64,000 nt of DNA from Macrothele yani (GCA_039090855.1 CM077034.1:14925219-14989218), one strand, 5' to 3'. Shown: positions 23,333-35,530, counted from the stretch's first letter. The notes: generated from the letters alone by a model not told the origin. Program-made: numbers and translations.

Positions 23333-23405
23333 GTCTGCGTAGCTCAGTTGGTAGAGCGACTTGTTCCGGAAATAAGCGTACTCGGGTTCGAATCCTGGCG
23401 TAGAC
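23333..23405 (+). tRNA. tRNA-like unit, copy 1 (SINE head or tRNA relic)
   Basis: The acceptor arm GTCTGCG pairs with CGTAGAC, there is a D-arm GCTCAGTTGGTAGAGC, and the T-loop is GTTCGAATCC. The anticodon arm is odd: the loop TCCGGAA lacks U33 and no anticodon is convincing. More likely the head of a tRNA-derived SINE than a working tRNA gene. Confidence 0.4.
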
Positions 23406-23758
23406 CAAAAATGACGGAGAAATTTACTTCGCTATAATGGCGCCCGAACTATCCGGATGACCCGGCCGTTCGAAATCTCGCATTGGTGTGATGTTATTTC
23501 CACACCGCGCGACAGGAAAAATCAGAGAATCCCTTCTCCAGCGCTTCGAAAAATAAAGATGTGTGATGTTGCATTCCACACACCAGATTGACTGGGAGTT
23601 CTCAAGTGCACGTTCTTCAGTGGTTGTCTGCCTGCAGCGATTCATGGTCATGGCTGATCCTTGGGCCATGCCCCCGGCCCTCTTTCGGGGGGGGGAGATG
23701 TGACGTACCTGCCAGCAGGACGGACATGACATAAAGGCAGATAGGAATCAGAATACAT

Positions 23759-23831
23759 GTCTGCGTAGCTCAGTTGGTAGAGCTGCTTGTTCCGGAAATA
23801 AGCGTACTCGGGTTCGAATCCCTGCGTAGAC
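23759..23831 (+). tRNA. tRNA-like unit, copy 2
   Basis: Same unit as at 23333 with GCTTG/TAAGC pairing improved in the anticodon stem and a weaker T-stem. The reciprocal differences argue against selection as a tRNA. Confidence 0.4.
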
Positions 23832-24037
23832 CAAAAATGACGGAGAAATTTACTTCGTTATAGTGGTTGGTTACAGGAAAGAGATCCCACTGTAAAATTA
23901 TCAAAATAATGTGAAAGATCCCAGGGATTTCTTTCGATGTTTAATGTAATAGTTTGTTGTTGTTTTTTTTCTGATGTATGGAATAAGTTTTGAAATTATC
24001 AAGGGTTTTTTTTTTCTTTTTTTTTTTTTAATTTCAG

Positions 24038-24274
24038 GTGAGCAGGCTGCTGTTGTTGGCAGGAGCCAGTCCTCACCATGTTGTGCCTTCCTTGGGAAAT
24101 GCTCCTATTCTCTCCCTTTCTGCTTGTCATGGACATACTGAGATGACAGGTCTTCTGATTGAATTTGGTGCTGACATAAATTGTGCCTCTGATACAGGTT
24201 TGGGTGCCTTAGCTCTGGCATGCCAGAAAGGTCATTTGGAAATAGTCAGGCTGCTCCTTGAAAGAGGAGCTAAG
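24038..24274 (+). CDS. TANC: TANC/rols-like gene, internal exon 2 (ankyrin repeats)
   Basis: A 79-codon exon, phase 0 at both ends. It has a long pyrimidine tract and ATTTCAG acceptor before 24038, and an AAG|gtaagc donor at 24275. The product begins VSRLLLLAGASPHHV and carries two ankyrin-type units (NAPILSLSACHGHTEMTGLL and GALALACQKGHLEIVRLLLE). The VSRLLLLAGA start followed by NAPIL is a signature of TANC proteins and continues exon 1 without gap. The exon ends RGAK; the next residues come from 49360. Ankyrin units mediate protein contacts in this cytoplasmic scaffold. Confidence 0.85.
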
Positions 24275-24368
24275 GTAAGCTATCACTGAATTCGAAATAA
24301 TTTAGCATAAACAAATCTCAATTTACTTCCGATATTGGAGGTTATTTTTTAATGTGCATTAATGCATT

Positions 24369-25441
24369 TGCATTTTTGAACTTCCCTTTTTGTTGGTAAA
24401 GTTCGATTAACACTTACCGCACGTGGGGCTTGGCTTTCAATTCTTATTTCCGTCATGTGGATGCGGCATGGGGTTTTTTTCATTTAGCTGCGGGTCCACT
24501 TCATTTTTTTCTCCGTTGGTATTTATCTGGCCTCGTCACTAAATGAGTTTTTTTCCTTTGCTGCCTCCTCATTTACTTCAATAATTTTTCATAACCCGAG
24601 TACTTTCGGTAATAATCCATTACCATCATCTAGGGGACGTTTTGCTCCAACTAGCACGGACCGTGTCAGCTGGGCATTTCGGTGATTCTCGCGGGCTGCT
24701 TCTGTCATCGGCTATCGCTTCTTCTTGGGCGTTGTGGCGCCATCTCTTCTTGGTCACTGATCTCATTTTTCGAACTTTTTCATTTTTTTGCTCAATTTTA
24801 ATTTAATTTCTCCAGCTGTTTCTCAAAATATTAGGGTCATTATGGTTGCAAACTTTTGCCCTATTTTTTTCAATCATTACTGACCTTACACTTTCAATCA
24901 TTACCGACACCTCAGAATAGCAGTCGGTAATGATTGAAAAAATAGGGTAAAAGTTTGCAACCATAATGACCCTAATATTTTGAGAAACAGCTGGAGAAAT
25001 TAAATTAAAATTGAGCAAAAAAATGAAAAAGTTCGAAAAATGAGATCAGTGACCAACAAGAGATGGCGCCACAACGCCCAAGAAGAAGCGAAAGCCGATG
25101 ACAGAAGCAGCCCGCGAGAACCACCGAAATGCCCAGCTGACACGGTCCGTGCTAGTCGGAGCAAAACGTCCCCTCGATGACGGTAATGGAGTATTACCGA
25201 AAGTACTCGGGTTATGAAAAATTATTGTAGTAAATGAGGAGGCAGCAAAGGAAAAAAAACTCATTTAGTGACGAGGCCAGATAAATACCAACGGAGGAAA
25301 AAAAAAAAAAAGTGGACCCGCAGCTAAATGAAAAACCCCCATGCCGCATCCACATGACGGAAATAAGAATTGAAAGCCAATCCCCACGTGCGGTAAGTGT
25401 TAATCGAACTTTACCAACAAAAAGGGAAGTTCAAAAATGCA
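24369..25441. repeat. 1.07-kb palindrome with ~516-bp arms
   Basis: Arms 24369-24884 and 24923-25441 are near-perfect inverted copies around a spacer of about 38 bp. GCATAAACAAATCTC occurs at 24305-24319 and 25439-25453, immediately outside, and may be a 15-bp target duplication of the whole fold-back. Each arm holds GGTAAT..ATTACCGAAAGTACT, a stem-loop followed by GAAA. No protein is encoded. Confidence 0.88.
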
Positions 25442-25457
25442 TAAACAAATCTCTTTT

Positions 25458-27646
25458 TATAATTAACACAGACACTTGACATGGACCAGGAACACCAAAC
25501 TGAGGTAAGCGTGGAAAGAGCAATGACCTCTGTTTGGTGTTCCTGGTCCACGTCAAGTGTCTGTGTTAATTATTTATTTGCCTTCTAATTATTTGTTCAG
25601 TTGCTGCTTATTTTCCTTTGTGAATCCCCAGCGTTGTGCGGGGCTCCAAGAAGCAACTTCCCAAATTGGCTTGGCAGTTAGCGTGTGTGAGTCTGGAGGA
25701 ATTCGAGGCCGCTGTGGTGTAGCGGAAGCATATCCGGCGCGTAACTGGAAGACCCTGGGTTCGACTCCTGGTGGCGGAAAATGAGAAGTTTTCCGTGACT
25801 CACTTATAAACGTGGAAAAAGTGAAGACCTTTGTTTGATGTTCCTGGTCCACGTCAAGTGTCTGTGTTAATTATTTATTTCCCTTCTAATTATTTGTTCA
25901 GTTGCTGCTTATTTTCCTTTGTGAATCCCCAGCGTTGTGCGGGGCTCCAAGAAGCAATTTCCCAAATTGGCTTGGCAGTTAGCGTGTGTGAGTCTGGAGG
26001 AATTCGAGGCCGCTGTGGTGTAGCGGAAGGATATCCGGCGCGTAACTGTGGAAGACCCTGGGTTCGACTCCTGGTGGCGGAAAATGAGAAGTTTTCCGTG
26101 ACTCACTTATAAACGTGGAAAGAGTGAAGACCTTTGTTTGATGTTCCTGGTCCACGTAAAATGTCTGTATTAATTTATTCACTCTCCTTCTAATTATTTC
26201 TTCAGTTGCTGCTTACCATCTTTGGTGAATCCCCAGCATTGTGCGGGGCTCCAAGAAGCAACCTGCCAAATTGGCTTGGCAGTTAGCGTGTGTGAGTCTG
26301 AAGGAATTCGAGGCCTCTGTGGTGTAGCGGAAGCATATCCGGCGCGTAACTGGAAGACCCTGGGTTCGACTCCCGGTGGCGGCCAATGAGAATTTTTCCG
26401 TGGCTCACTTATAAACGTGGAAAGAGCGAAGATCTTTGTTTGATGTTCCTGGTCCACGTAAAATGTCTGTATTAATTATTCATTCGCCTTCTAATTATTT
26501 CTTCAGTTGGTGCTTACCATCTTTGGTGAATCCCCAGCATTGTGCAAGGCTCCAAGAAGCAACCTGCCAAATTGGCTTGGCAGTTAGCATGTGTGAGTCT
26601 GAAGGAATTCGAGGCTTCTGTGGTGTAGCGGAAGCATATCCGGCAGTAACTGGAAGACCCTGGGTTCGACTCCTGGTGGCGGAAAATGAGAATTTTTCCG
26701 TGGCTCACTTATAAACGTGGAAAGAGTGAAGATCTTTGTTTGATGTTCCTGGTCCACGTAAAATGTCTGTATTAATTTATTCATTCGCCTTCTAATTATT
26801 TCTTCAGTTGGTGCTTACCATCTTTGGTGAATCCCCAGCATTGTGCGGGGCTCCAAGAAGCAACCTCCCAAATTGGCTTGGCAGTTAGCGTGTGTGAGTC
26901 TGAAGGAATTCGAGGCTTCTGTGGTGTAGCGGAAGCATATCCGGCAGTAACTGGAAGACCCTGGGTTCGACTCCCGGTGGCGGCCAATGAGAATTTTTCC
27001 GTGGCTCACTTATAAACGTGGAAAGAGCGAAGATCTTTGTTTGATGTTCCGGGTCCACGTAAAATGTCTGTATTAATTATTTATTTGCCTTCTAATTATT
27101 TGTTCAGTTGCTGCTTACCATCTTTGGTGAATCCCCAGCATTGTGCGGGGCTCCAAGAAGCAACCTGCCAAATTGGCTTGGCAGTTAGCGTGTGTGAGTC
27201 TGAAGGAATTCGAGGCCTCTGTGGTGTAGCGGAAGCATATCCGGCGCGTAACTGGAAGACCCTGGGTTCGACTCCCGGTGGCGGACAATGAAAATTTTTT
27301 CCGTGGCTCACTTATAAACGTGGAAAGAGCGAAGATCTTTGTTTGATGTTCCTGGTCCACGTAAAATGTCTGTATTAATTATTTATTTGCCTTCTAATTA
27401 TTTGTTCAGTTGCTGCTTATTATCTTTGGTGAATCCCCAGCATTGTGCAAGGCTCCAAGAAGCAACTTGCCAAAATGGCTTGGAAGTTAGCGTGCGAGTC
27501 TGGAGGAATTCGAGGCTGCTGCGGTGCAGTGGGAGAATATCCGGTGCGTAACTGGAAGACCCTGAGTTCGATTCCCAGTGGTGGCCAATGAGAACTTTTC
27601 CGTGACTCACTTATAGGCGTGGAAAGAGCAATGACTTCTGTTTGGT
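25458..27646 (+). mobile_element. tRNA-derived SINE array, 7 units of ~302 bp
   Basis: Seven head-to-tail units, each with a tRNA-like part (first at 25707-25777: box A TGTGGTGTAGCGGAAGC, box B GGGTTCGACTCC) and a tail CGTGGAAAGAG..GTTCCTGGTCCACGT. The array starts with an inverted copy of the tail (hairpin 25462-25565, 40-bp arms). AAATCTCTTTT flanks it at 25447-25457 and 27647-27657, so the array behaves as one insertion. Repeated open frames on both strands are shadows of the unit. Confidence 0.82.
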
Positions 27647-27657
27647 AAATCTCTTTT

Positions 27658-27875
27658 CACCATGTAAAGATTTTCATCTGTTCAATTCAAATGATTGCCC
27701 CGATTACAAATGACAATACCTGGTTTATGAACACAGATACAGAGATCATATTGCACAGTTTTTTAGAATTTTGTTTCCATACCTTACAAATGTTCTATGT
27801 GACTCCCCTGGGTCATGTGGACAACATCTAAATGATAATTCATTTCATGCCATGCATCCCACACAGCACAAAATA
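27658..27875. other. Plain intron
   Basis: Single-copy AT-rich sequence; nothing assigned. Confidence 0.5.
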
Positions 27876-29419
27876 CACTGCTGGACAATTGCTAAGGACG
27901 GATCATAAACGGCTATATAGTGCATAAAAAAGTAAGTGTGGTTGGATGTCAAGTGAATAAAATAATGTCAGAATGCCAGGACATTACAAGAAAGACAATT
28001 TATTGTGTTCTGAAATCCAGAAGGCTTTGGAACGTGTTCAAGGGACAAACAGGTCATTTTGTGCAGAATACGTAAACGTGAAAAAAATGCAATTACCGTC
28101 CGCAGGCGTTCCGGCGTAAGATGTCAATACGGGATATGGCCACCATGGAGGGCGATGCAAGATTCCACACGTCGTGTCATGCTTTGCACAACATTATCAA
28201 GCAGCTGTTGGGGTAATTTATCCCATTCCTCTGTCAGTGCACGGATGAGGGTGTCCTTGTTTATTGGAGGGCATTGGCGACCAGCAAGACTCCTCCCCAA
28301 AGCATCCCACACATTTCCAATGGGATTCAGATCTGGAGAACGTGCTGGCCATATCGAGGCGTTGAATATCCTCGCTCTCAAGACACTCCTGGACAGCGAC
28401 TGTTCGATGACATGTTGCGTTGTCGTCCATGAAAATGAATCTATCACCGACAGCACCACGGAACATGCGAACATGAGGTAGCAGAACATCATTAATGTAT
28501 CGTTGGCATGTCATAGTCCCAGTTGGAAGCACATAGAGGGACGTACAGCCATTGATCATGATGCCAGCCCATACCATGACACTACATGTCGGATATCGAT
28601 CCCTTTCCTGTATGTTTGCTGGACAATATGCAGTACCACTATCACGCCAGATCAGTTGTCGTCAACAATCAGACGATAGACTGTATCTACTCTCATCTGA
28701 GAAGAGGACAGCAGACCAGTCGTTATCAGTCCAATTGCGATGTTGATGGCACCATTGCAAACGGGCGGTACGGTGACGTCTGGACAATGGGATGCACACA
28801 ACAGGACGGCGGGCGTATAGTCCTCCTTCATGCAAACGTCTGGCGACAGTTTTTCGGGAGATCCGCTTGCCAGTAGCAGCCATAAACTGATTTGCTACCT
28901 CACTAGCTGTGCTGCGCCGGTGTCTTTTTGTTGATAGCACTATGTACCGATCTTCTGCAGGTGTCGTACTGCGAACCACGACCTCCCCCGTGACGTTTGC
29001 TACACTCTCCATTTGTTTGAAATGATTTCCAAAGCCTTGAAACAACACTGTGGCTGACGTCGAACTCCCTGGCAACATCTGTTATTTTTCACCCTTCTTC
29101 AATCTTGCCAATAATACGGCCACGCGTAAAATCATCTGGGTGATGTCGGGAAGACATACTGAAAATTGCAATTTCGTCAATTGATTCTTTCCCTTTCAAC
29201 TTTGCGTTTGAACAACAACGGTCAATACGCGTCAAATCCTTTATATCTCTTATCAGCGCTATGACGTCACGAACAAGTTCGGCAATCCAAAATTTGCATA
29301 TGCACAACACGTCTTACTGTATCCCGCACTTCTGCTAATTTCCACATTTTCCTGCCTTCCATTTTGTGGTTGCTATCGTCGCTATATTCATATTCGTCCT
29401 TAGCAATTGTCTGGCAGTG
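27876..29419 (-). mobile_element. Tc1-like transposon family A, copy 2
   Basis: Terminal repeats CACTGCTGGACAATTGC (27876) and its inverse ending TTGTCTGGCAGTG (29419), with TA at 27874-27875 and 29420-29421. Length 1,544 bp. Apart from small indels it matches copy 1 at 10202-11767. Confidence 0.9.
28124..29157 (-). pseudogene. Tc1 family A transposase, copy 2
   Basis: MSSRHHPDDFTRGRIIGK starts at 29157; the protein would be about 345 residues. A CGA-to-TGA change after GKIEEG (near 29091) stops it early. A one-base insertion near 28355 shifts the frame after DIQRL. The catalytic Asp residues remain (FSDESRY, FMDDNATCH), but the Glu is lost: DLNPIGNVWD, GGA for GAA. Copy 1 keeps that Glu. 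Inactive. Confidence 0.85.
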
Positions 29420-29421
29420 TA

Positions 29422-30069
29422 TTTTGTATATGTTGCAAGTATGTAGCACTGAAACACTGAAACTCTTCTGATACTTTGTGCAATGTAACAGTAATGTTTC
29501 GAAAACCATATGGTTACATCAAAATATCCTCAAACGTTACATAACTTTGAAACGTAACCGATACATTACAGTGAAAGCTCTTTGTAACTTCAACATACCA
29601 ACTTCACGTTGCTGTTACATATTTGACAGATATTTGTCACATATTAGGGGGTTTCTGTAAAAATAAAGCTGTCCTCGTGCTGCCTCAAGGACTGATGTGG
29701 TCGATCATGAAGTCAGTCACAGCCATTTTTTTCCCCACGTGATCTTACCGACCATCTTTTGCCTGCCATTTTCTCTTTGTGTTCAACCATAATATTGTGT
29801 GTGCCACGTGGTCCTACCGAACATATTTTGTTTGCCAATTTTTTTTACCACCCTACAGGGTCTCACTGTGGGGTACGCCATTTTGGTTTTTCGCCATCAG
29901 GAAATATTACAGTGTTATGTCACAACGCTAGGGAAATTTTCTTTCCAAGGAAATACAAATCTTCGAAAATCACGCCAGGATCAAACCCCTGTCCAGCGGA
30001 TTTCTAGGCAGAGATGCGTTATCCCACTCGACCTTGGGACGCCTCACGCTTACAGCGTTCTGTAGGAAT
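29422..30069. other. Intron with one tRNA-like relic
   Basis: Mostly unassigned. The minus strand of 29973-30043 has a tRNA-like pair of boxes (AGGTCGAGTGGGATAACGC and GGGTTTGATCCTGG), probably a decayed SINE head. Confidence 0.4.
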
Positions 30070-33000
30070 TAACGAGAAGGCCAATGCTTTGCAAATACGT
30101 TATTTAATAGAAATGCATTATTTTTCCACAGATCATTTTATTTTTCCGTAGGATGATTTAAATTTCTTCATGATGAATCAACGAAATGTACCCTTTAATG
30201 TAATCTTAATCTATTTTTTCTAAATGCTTTGTGAATACGTTATTTAATAGAAATACATTTTTTTCTCATAGATAATTTTATTTTTCTGTAGGATGACTTA
30301 AATTTCTTCATGATTAATCAACGAAATGTACCTTTTAATGTAATCTTAATCTATTTTTTTCTAAATGCTTTGCGAATACGTTATTTAATAGAAATAAAAA
30401 TTTTTTTCCATAGATCATTTTATTTTTCTGTAGGATGACTTAAATTTCTTCATGATTTATCAACGAAATGTACCTTTTAATGTAATGTTAATATATTTTT
30501 TCTAAATGCTTTGTGAATACGTTATTTAATAGAAATACATTATTTTTTTTCAATGGATCATTTTATTTTTTTGTATAATAACTTAAATTTCTTCATTATT
30601 AATCAACAAAATGTACTGTACCTTTTAACGCATACCTTATTCTATTTTTGTTTCAAAACGTGCATAGTCATTAAACTTCTCAATATATTAACATTATTTT
30701 TTTCCATAGATCATTTTATTTTTCTGTAGGGTGATTTAAATTTCTTCATGATTAATCAACGAAATGTACCCTTTAATGTAATCTTAATCTATTTTTTCTA
30801 AATGCTTTGTGAATACGTTATTTAATAGAAATACATTTTTTTCTCATAGATAATTTTATTTTTCTGTAGGATGACTTAAATTTCTTCATGATTAATCAAT
30901 GAAATGTACCTTTTAATGTAATCTTAATCTATTTTTTCTAAATGATTTGCGAATACGTTATTTAATAGAAATAAAAATTTTTTTCCATAGATCATTTTAT
31001 TTTTCTGTAGGATGACTTAAATTTCTTCATGATTTATCAACGAAATGTACCTTTTAATGTAATGTTAATATATTTTTTCTAAATGCTTTGTGAATACGTT
31101 ATTTAATAGAAATACATTATTTTTTTCAATGGATCATTTTATTTTTTTGTATAATAACTTAAATTTCTTCATTATTAATCAACAAAATGTACTGCACCTT
31201 TTAACGCATACCTTATTCTATTTTTGTTTCAAAACGTGCATAGTCATTAAACTTCTCAATATATTAACATTATTTTTTTTTCCATAGATCATTTTATTTT
31301 TCTGTAGGATGACTTAAATTTCTTCATGATTAATCAACGAAATGTACCCTTTAATGTAATCTTAATCTATTTTTTCTAAATGCTTTGTGAATACATTATT
31401 TAATAGAAATACATTTTTTTTCATAGATAATTTTACTTTTCTGTAGGATGACTTAAATTTCTTCATGATTAATCAACAAAATGTACTTTTAAATGCATAT
31501 CTTAATCTATTTTTTTCTAAGTGCTTTGTGATCTTCATACGTTATTTAATAAAAATACATTTTTTTCCCATTGATAATTTTATTTTTCTGTAGGATGACT
31601 TAAATTTCTTCATGATTAATCAACAAAATGTACCTTTTAATGCATATCTTAATCTATTTTTTCTAAAATGCTTTGCGAATACATTATTTAATAGAAATAC
31701 ATTTTTTTCCATTAGATCATTTTATTTTTCTGTAGGATGATTTCAATTTCTTCATGATTAATCAACAAAATGTACCTATGTACCTTTAAATGCATATCTT
31801 AATCTATTTCAATGCTTTGTGAATACATTATTTAATACAAATACATTTTTTTCCCATCGATAATTTTATTTTTCTGTAGGGTGACTTAAATTTCTTCATG
31901 ATTAATCAACGAAATGTACCTTTTAATGCATGTCTTAATCTATTTTTTATAAATGCTTTGCAAATACATTATTTAATAGAAATACATTTTTTCCATAGAT
32001 TATTTTATTTTTCTGTAGGATGACTTAAATTTCTTCATGATTAATCAACGAAATGTACCTTTTAATGTAATCTTAATATATTTTTTCTAAATGCTTTGCA
32101 AATACGTTATTTAATAGAAATACATTATTTTTTTCCAATGGATCATTTTATGTATCTGTATGATGACTTAAATTTCTTCATTATTAATCAACGAAATGTA
32201 CTGTACCTTTTAACGCATACCTTACTCTATTTTTGTTTCAAAACGTGCATAGTCATTAAACTTCTCAATATATTAACATTATTTTTTTTTCCATAGATCA
32301 TTTTATTTTTCTGTAGGGTGATTTAAATTTCTTCATGATTAATCAACGAAATGTACCTTTTAATGCATATCTTAATCTATTTTTTCTAAATGCTTTGCGA
32401 ATACATTATTTAATAGAAATACATTTTTTCCATAGATCATTTTATTTTTCTGTAGGATGACTTAAATTTCTTCATGATTAATCAACGAAATGTACCCTTT
32501 AATGTAATCTTAATCTATTTTTTCTAAATGCTTTGTGAATACATTATTTAATAGAAATACATTTTTTTCATAGATAATTTTACTTTTCTGTAGGATGACT
32601 TAAATTTCTTCATGATTAATCAACAAAATGTACTTTTAAATGCATATCTTAATCTATTTTTTCTAAATGCTTTGTGATCTTCATACATTATTTAATAAAA
32701 ATACATTTTTTTCCCATTGATAATTTTATTTTTCTGTAGGATGACTTAAATTTCTTCATGATTAATCATCGAAATGTACCTTTTAATGCATATCTTAATC
32801 TATTTTTTCTAAAATGCTTTGCGAATACATTATTTAATAGAAATACATTTTTTTCCATTAGATCATTTTATTTTTCTGTAGGATGATTTCAATTTCTTCA
32901 TGATTAATCAACAAAATGTACCTATGTACCTTTAAATGCGTATCTTAATCTATTTCAATGCTTTGTGAATACATTATTTAATACAAATACATTTTTTTCC

Positions 33001-33265
33001 CATCGATAATTTTATTTTTCTGTAGGGTGACTTAAATTTCTTCATGATTAATCAACGAAATGTACCTTTTAATGCATGTCTTAATCTATTTTTTATAAAT
33101 GCTTTGCAAATACATTATTTAATAGAAATACATTTTTTCCATAGATTATTTTATTTTTCTGTAGGATGACTTAAATTTCTTCATGATTAATCAACGAAAT
33201 GTACCTTTTACTCTATTTGTTTTCTCAAAATTTGCATAGTCGTTAAACTTCTCAATATATCAACA
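30070..33265. repeat. AT-rich satellite, ~145-bp unit, ~22 copies
   Basis: Units share TTATTTAATAGAAATACATTTTT, TTTATTTTTCTGTAGGATGA and TTCATGATTAATCAACGAAA. A distinct linker GTTTCAAAACGTGCATAGTC recurs at about 30648, 31226, 32233 and, diverged, 33215. The blocks 31300-32290 and 32300-33260 are near-copies of about 1 kb, so there is a higher-order structure. No coding signal. Confidence 0.92.
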
Positions 33266-33724
33266 TTATAATTTTTTCTACGTTTACAAACTAACAACTA
33301 CTTCTATTGAGACTTTTTTTCTGATGCAAAACCAACAAACGTACTAAGATATTATATACTGGCATGGAAAATTTAAGGATGGACACTAGTGTACACTAAC
33401 CAGCTAACTCGAGTACGACAGCATCGCCAAAGAATATCCCAGTAGCACGTGGAAACACGACTAGTGAGTGGTTCGGTGAAATGGCATAAATGCGCATGTG
33501 CATCCACGCCTTTGCCAAACCAAAAATGCTAAATATCGACGGAATGTAACATCAAGGTAGCAAATATGTACAATGGAAACTATAAAGCAGGAGTATCGGT
33601 GAATGGTATTTTTAACGTAACCGTAATGTACAAAGAGTTATGTTCCAAAGTAGAAGTTGCTGAAACGTAATTGTAAGATATCTCTGAAAGTGTAACGAAA
33701 ATGAGAGATTGTAACATTATTGAT
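33266..33724. other. Unassigned intron
   Basis: No gene is seen. Scattered TGTAAC and GTAACG words resemble those at 29480-29640, so the two may be old copies of one repeat. Confidence 0.35.
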
Positions 33725-33955
33725 TCATAACTGGAACATTTTGTGCAGTTTGGGATTATGAAGCATGTCCGTAGTCACTGTTGCCAGTGCAAGCTGAATG
33801 CGTATCTTTATTTCTTCCAGTGTTCTCACAAAGGTGGCACATACACACGTGGTCTTTGATATACACCCACAAAAAGTCACAAGGAGCAAGATCCGGAGAC
33901 CTTTGGAACCACTTGCAGAAAACTTCGTCATCCTGCCCACAACAACGTTTAATCT
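33725..33955 (-). pseudogene. Mariner-superfamily transposase C-terminal fragment
   Basis: On the minus strand, after a frame adjustment, WFQRSPDLAPCDFLWVYIKD and HVCVPPL are followed (another frame) by LEEIKIRIQLALATVTTDML. This is the last catalytic motif and tail of an IS630/mariner transposase. It is cut at 33956 by the 3' tail of the RTE element. Confidence 0.65.
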
Positions 33956-33957
33956 AT

Positions 33958-33988
<31 letters not shown>

Positions 33989-35345
33989 ACCATTATCAAT
34001 CCACTGCTGGACGAAGGTCTCCCCAAGTTTCCTCCACAACGGTCTGTCTTGTGCCAATCTCCTCCATGTCACTCCCGCATACTTTCGAATTTCAACCACC
34101 CATCTTCCATGTGGTCTTCTTCTGGGTCTTTTCCTGTCCCTTGGAATCCAATCTAAAATTTCGGCTGTCCATCGATGGTCTGTTCTTCTGGCAGTATGTC
34201 CAGCCCATTGCCATTTCAGGGACTTAACTCTGATCATGATGTCTTCCACTCTTGTCATTTTTCGGATCCACGTGTTCCTCTTCTTATCTCTCCTGGTTAC
34301 ACCAAGCATGCACCTCTCCATGCTGCTTTGAGTTGTCTGCAGCCTTTGTATGTCTCTTTTAGTTAAGGTCCACGTCTCTGCACCATACGTAAGCACTGGA
34401 AGGATGCATTGATCAAACACTTTTCTTTTAAGACATAATGGCATATTGCTCTTGAAAATTATGCTGTTTCTTCCAAAAGCTCTCCAGGCAAGTTTTGTAC
34501 GTCGATTAATTTCTTCACCAATGTGACCCTCACTTGATATCTGTTGTCCAAGATAAACGTACGTGTCTGTTATCTCCAGCTTTTCTCCATCAATCGATAA
34601 ATCTTCATTTCTTGTAAAAGCATTGTACATCACTTTTGTCTTCTGAAAGTTCATTTTTAATCCCACTTCTTTACTCTTGTCCGCAAGTTCCTGGATCATA
34701 CTCTGTAGCTCTGATGGGGTAGTTGCAAAAATGAATACGTCCTCAGCAAAACGAACGTGGGTTAGATAATCTCCATTAATCTTTATCCCTTTGTTTTCCC
34801 AGTTCAGTGATTGAAAGACATTTTCCAATGTGGCATTAAAGAGCTTCGGAGATATGGTGTCACCTTGTCTCACTCCCTTTCCAATTTTTACGTGTGTTGT
34901 ATTTTCAAACAGCCGAATCTTTGCACTTGCATTTTCATAGATGTTATTAATAATATTAATGTGTGCATCTTCAATACCACAGGATTTCAGAGCCATTGCA
35001 ACTGCTGATGGTTTCACCGAATCAAAGGCTTTTTCATAATCGATAAAAGCCATGCACAATGGAAGTTCATATTCCCTCGCTCTTTCAATTAGTTCTCTCA
35101 GTACGTGGATATGACCTATTGTGCTGTAGCCACTCCTGAATCCAGCTTGTTCTCTTGGTTGAGCCATGTCCAGTGTTACCTTCAAGCGGTGTGAAAGAAC
35201 TTTAGTGAAGATTTTATAAACCACTGATAGGAGGCTGATAGGTCTGTAGTTCCTGAGATCCTCAATGTCAACTTTTTTATGTAGCAAGATCATTGTAGCG
35301 TTGTTCCAATCCTCAGGAATTTTCCCTTCATTAAAACAGACTTTG
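33956..35345 (-). mobile_element. RTE-type LINE, copy 1, 5'-truncated
   Basis: A non-LTR element ending in a (TGA)n 3' tail (33956-33987 on the plus strand as ATC repeats), typical of RTE. Similarity to copy 2 (42510-43750) stops near 35345, the 5' truncation. Positions 35346-35530 are unassigned. Confidence 0.8.
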
Positions 35346-35425
35346 TGTGTGTCTGTCAGTCTGATTTCACATAGAATTAGGCGACCTAGAGCGACAAAAT
35401 TTGTTATGAAGGTACCTGTAGACAT
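33986..35425 (-). pseudogene. RTE reverse transcriptase, copy 1 (open but catalytically changed)
   Basis: A 479-codon open frame. The part from IPEDWNNATMILLHKK onward is LINE. RT motifs in order: NYRPISLLSVVYKIF, AGFRSGYST, AFIDYEKAFDS (motif A Asp), GVRQGDTISPKLFN (motif B), VRFAEDVFIFA (motif C). Motif C reads FAED where copy 2 has FADD, so a catalytic Asp is replaced by Glu. A C-terminal thumb with LTYGAETWTLTKRD and basic RKRPRRRP follows. The first 25 or so residues come from flanking sequence. No endonuclease domain remains. Confidence 0.82.
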
Positions 35426-35530
35426 CTGCTAGTGCACCTCGAAGCGATTTTTTTTTAAATTTGATTTTTAGTTATTTAATGTTACACATTTTGTACTCGA
35501 TCTGAGTGTGTCTTTCCACTTTGTTGACAT

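Larger units (their letters stand above)
23273..23870 (+). repeat. Tandem duplication (426 bp apart) containing two tRNA-like copies
   Basis: The block starting ACGTACCTGCCAGCAGGAC at 23277 recurs at 23703 and runs through the tRNA-like unit to CAAAAATGACGGAGAAATTT in both copies. The sequence between them (23440-23700) is single copy and unassigned. Confidence 0.75.

Noticed and set aside
23333..23831. Two functional tRNA genes
   Set aside because: The anticodon loops lack U33, stems decay differently in each copy, and both lie in a duplicated SINE-like block.
25707..27580. A cluster of seven real tRNA genes
   Set aside because: Units share SINE tails and a common insertion duplication; the anticodon loop is non-canonical and differs by indels between units.
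33781..34366. Plus-strand open frames with a His-rich stretch over the RTE end
   Set aside because: They are antisense to the RTE reverse transcriptase; the His run comes from the (ATC)n tail.
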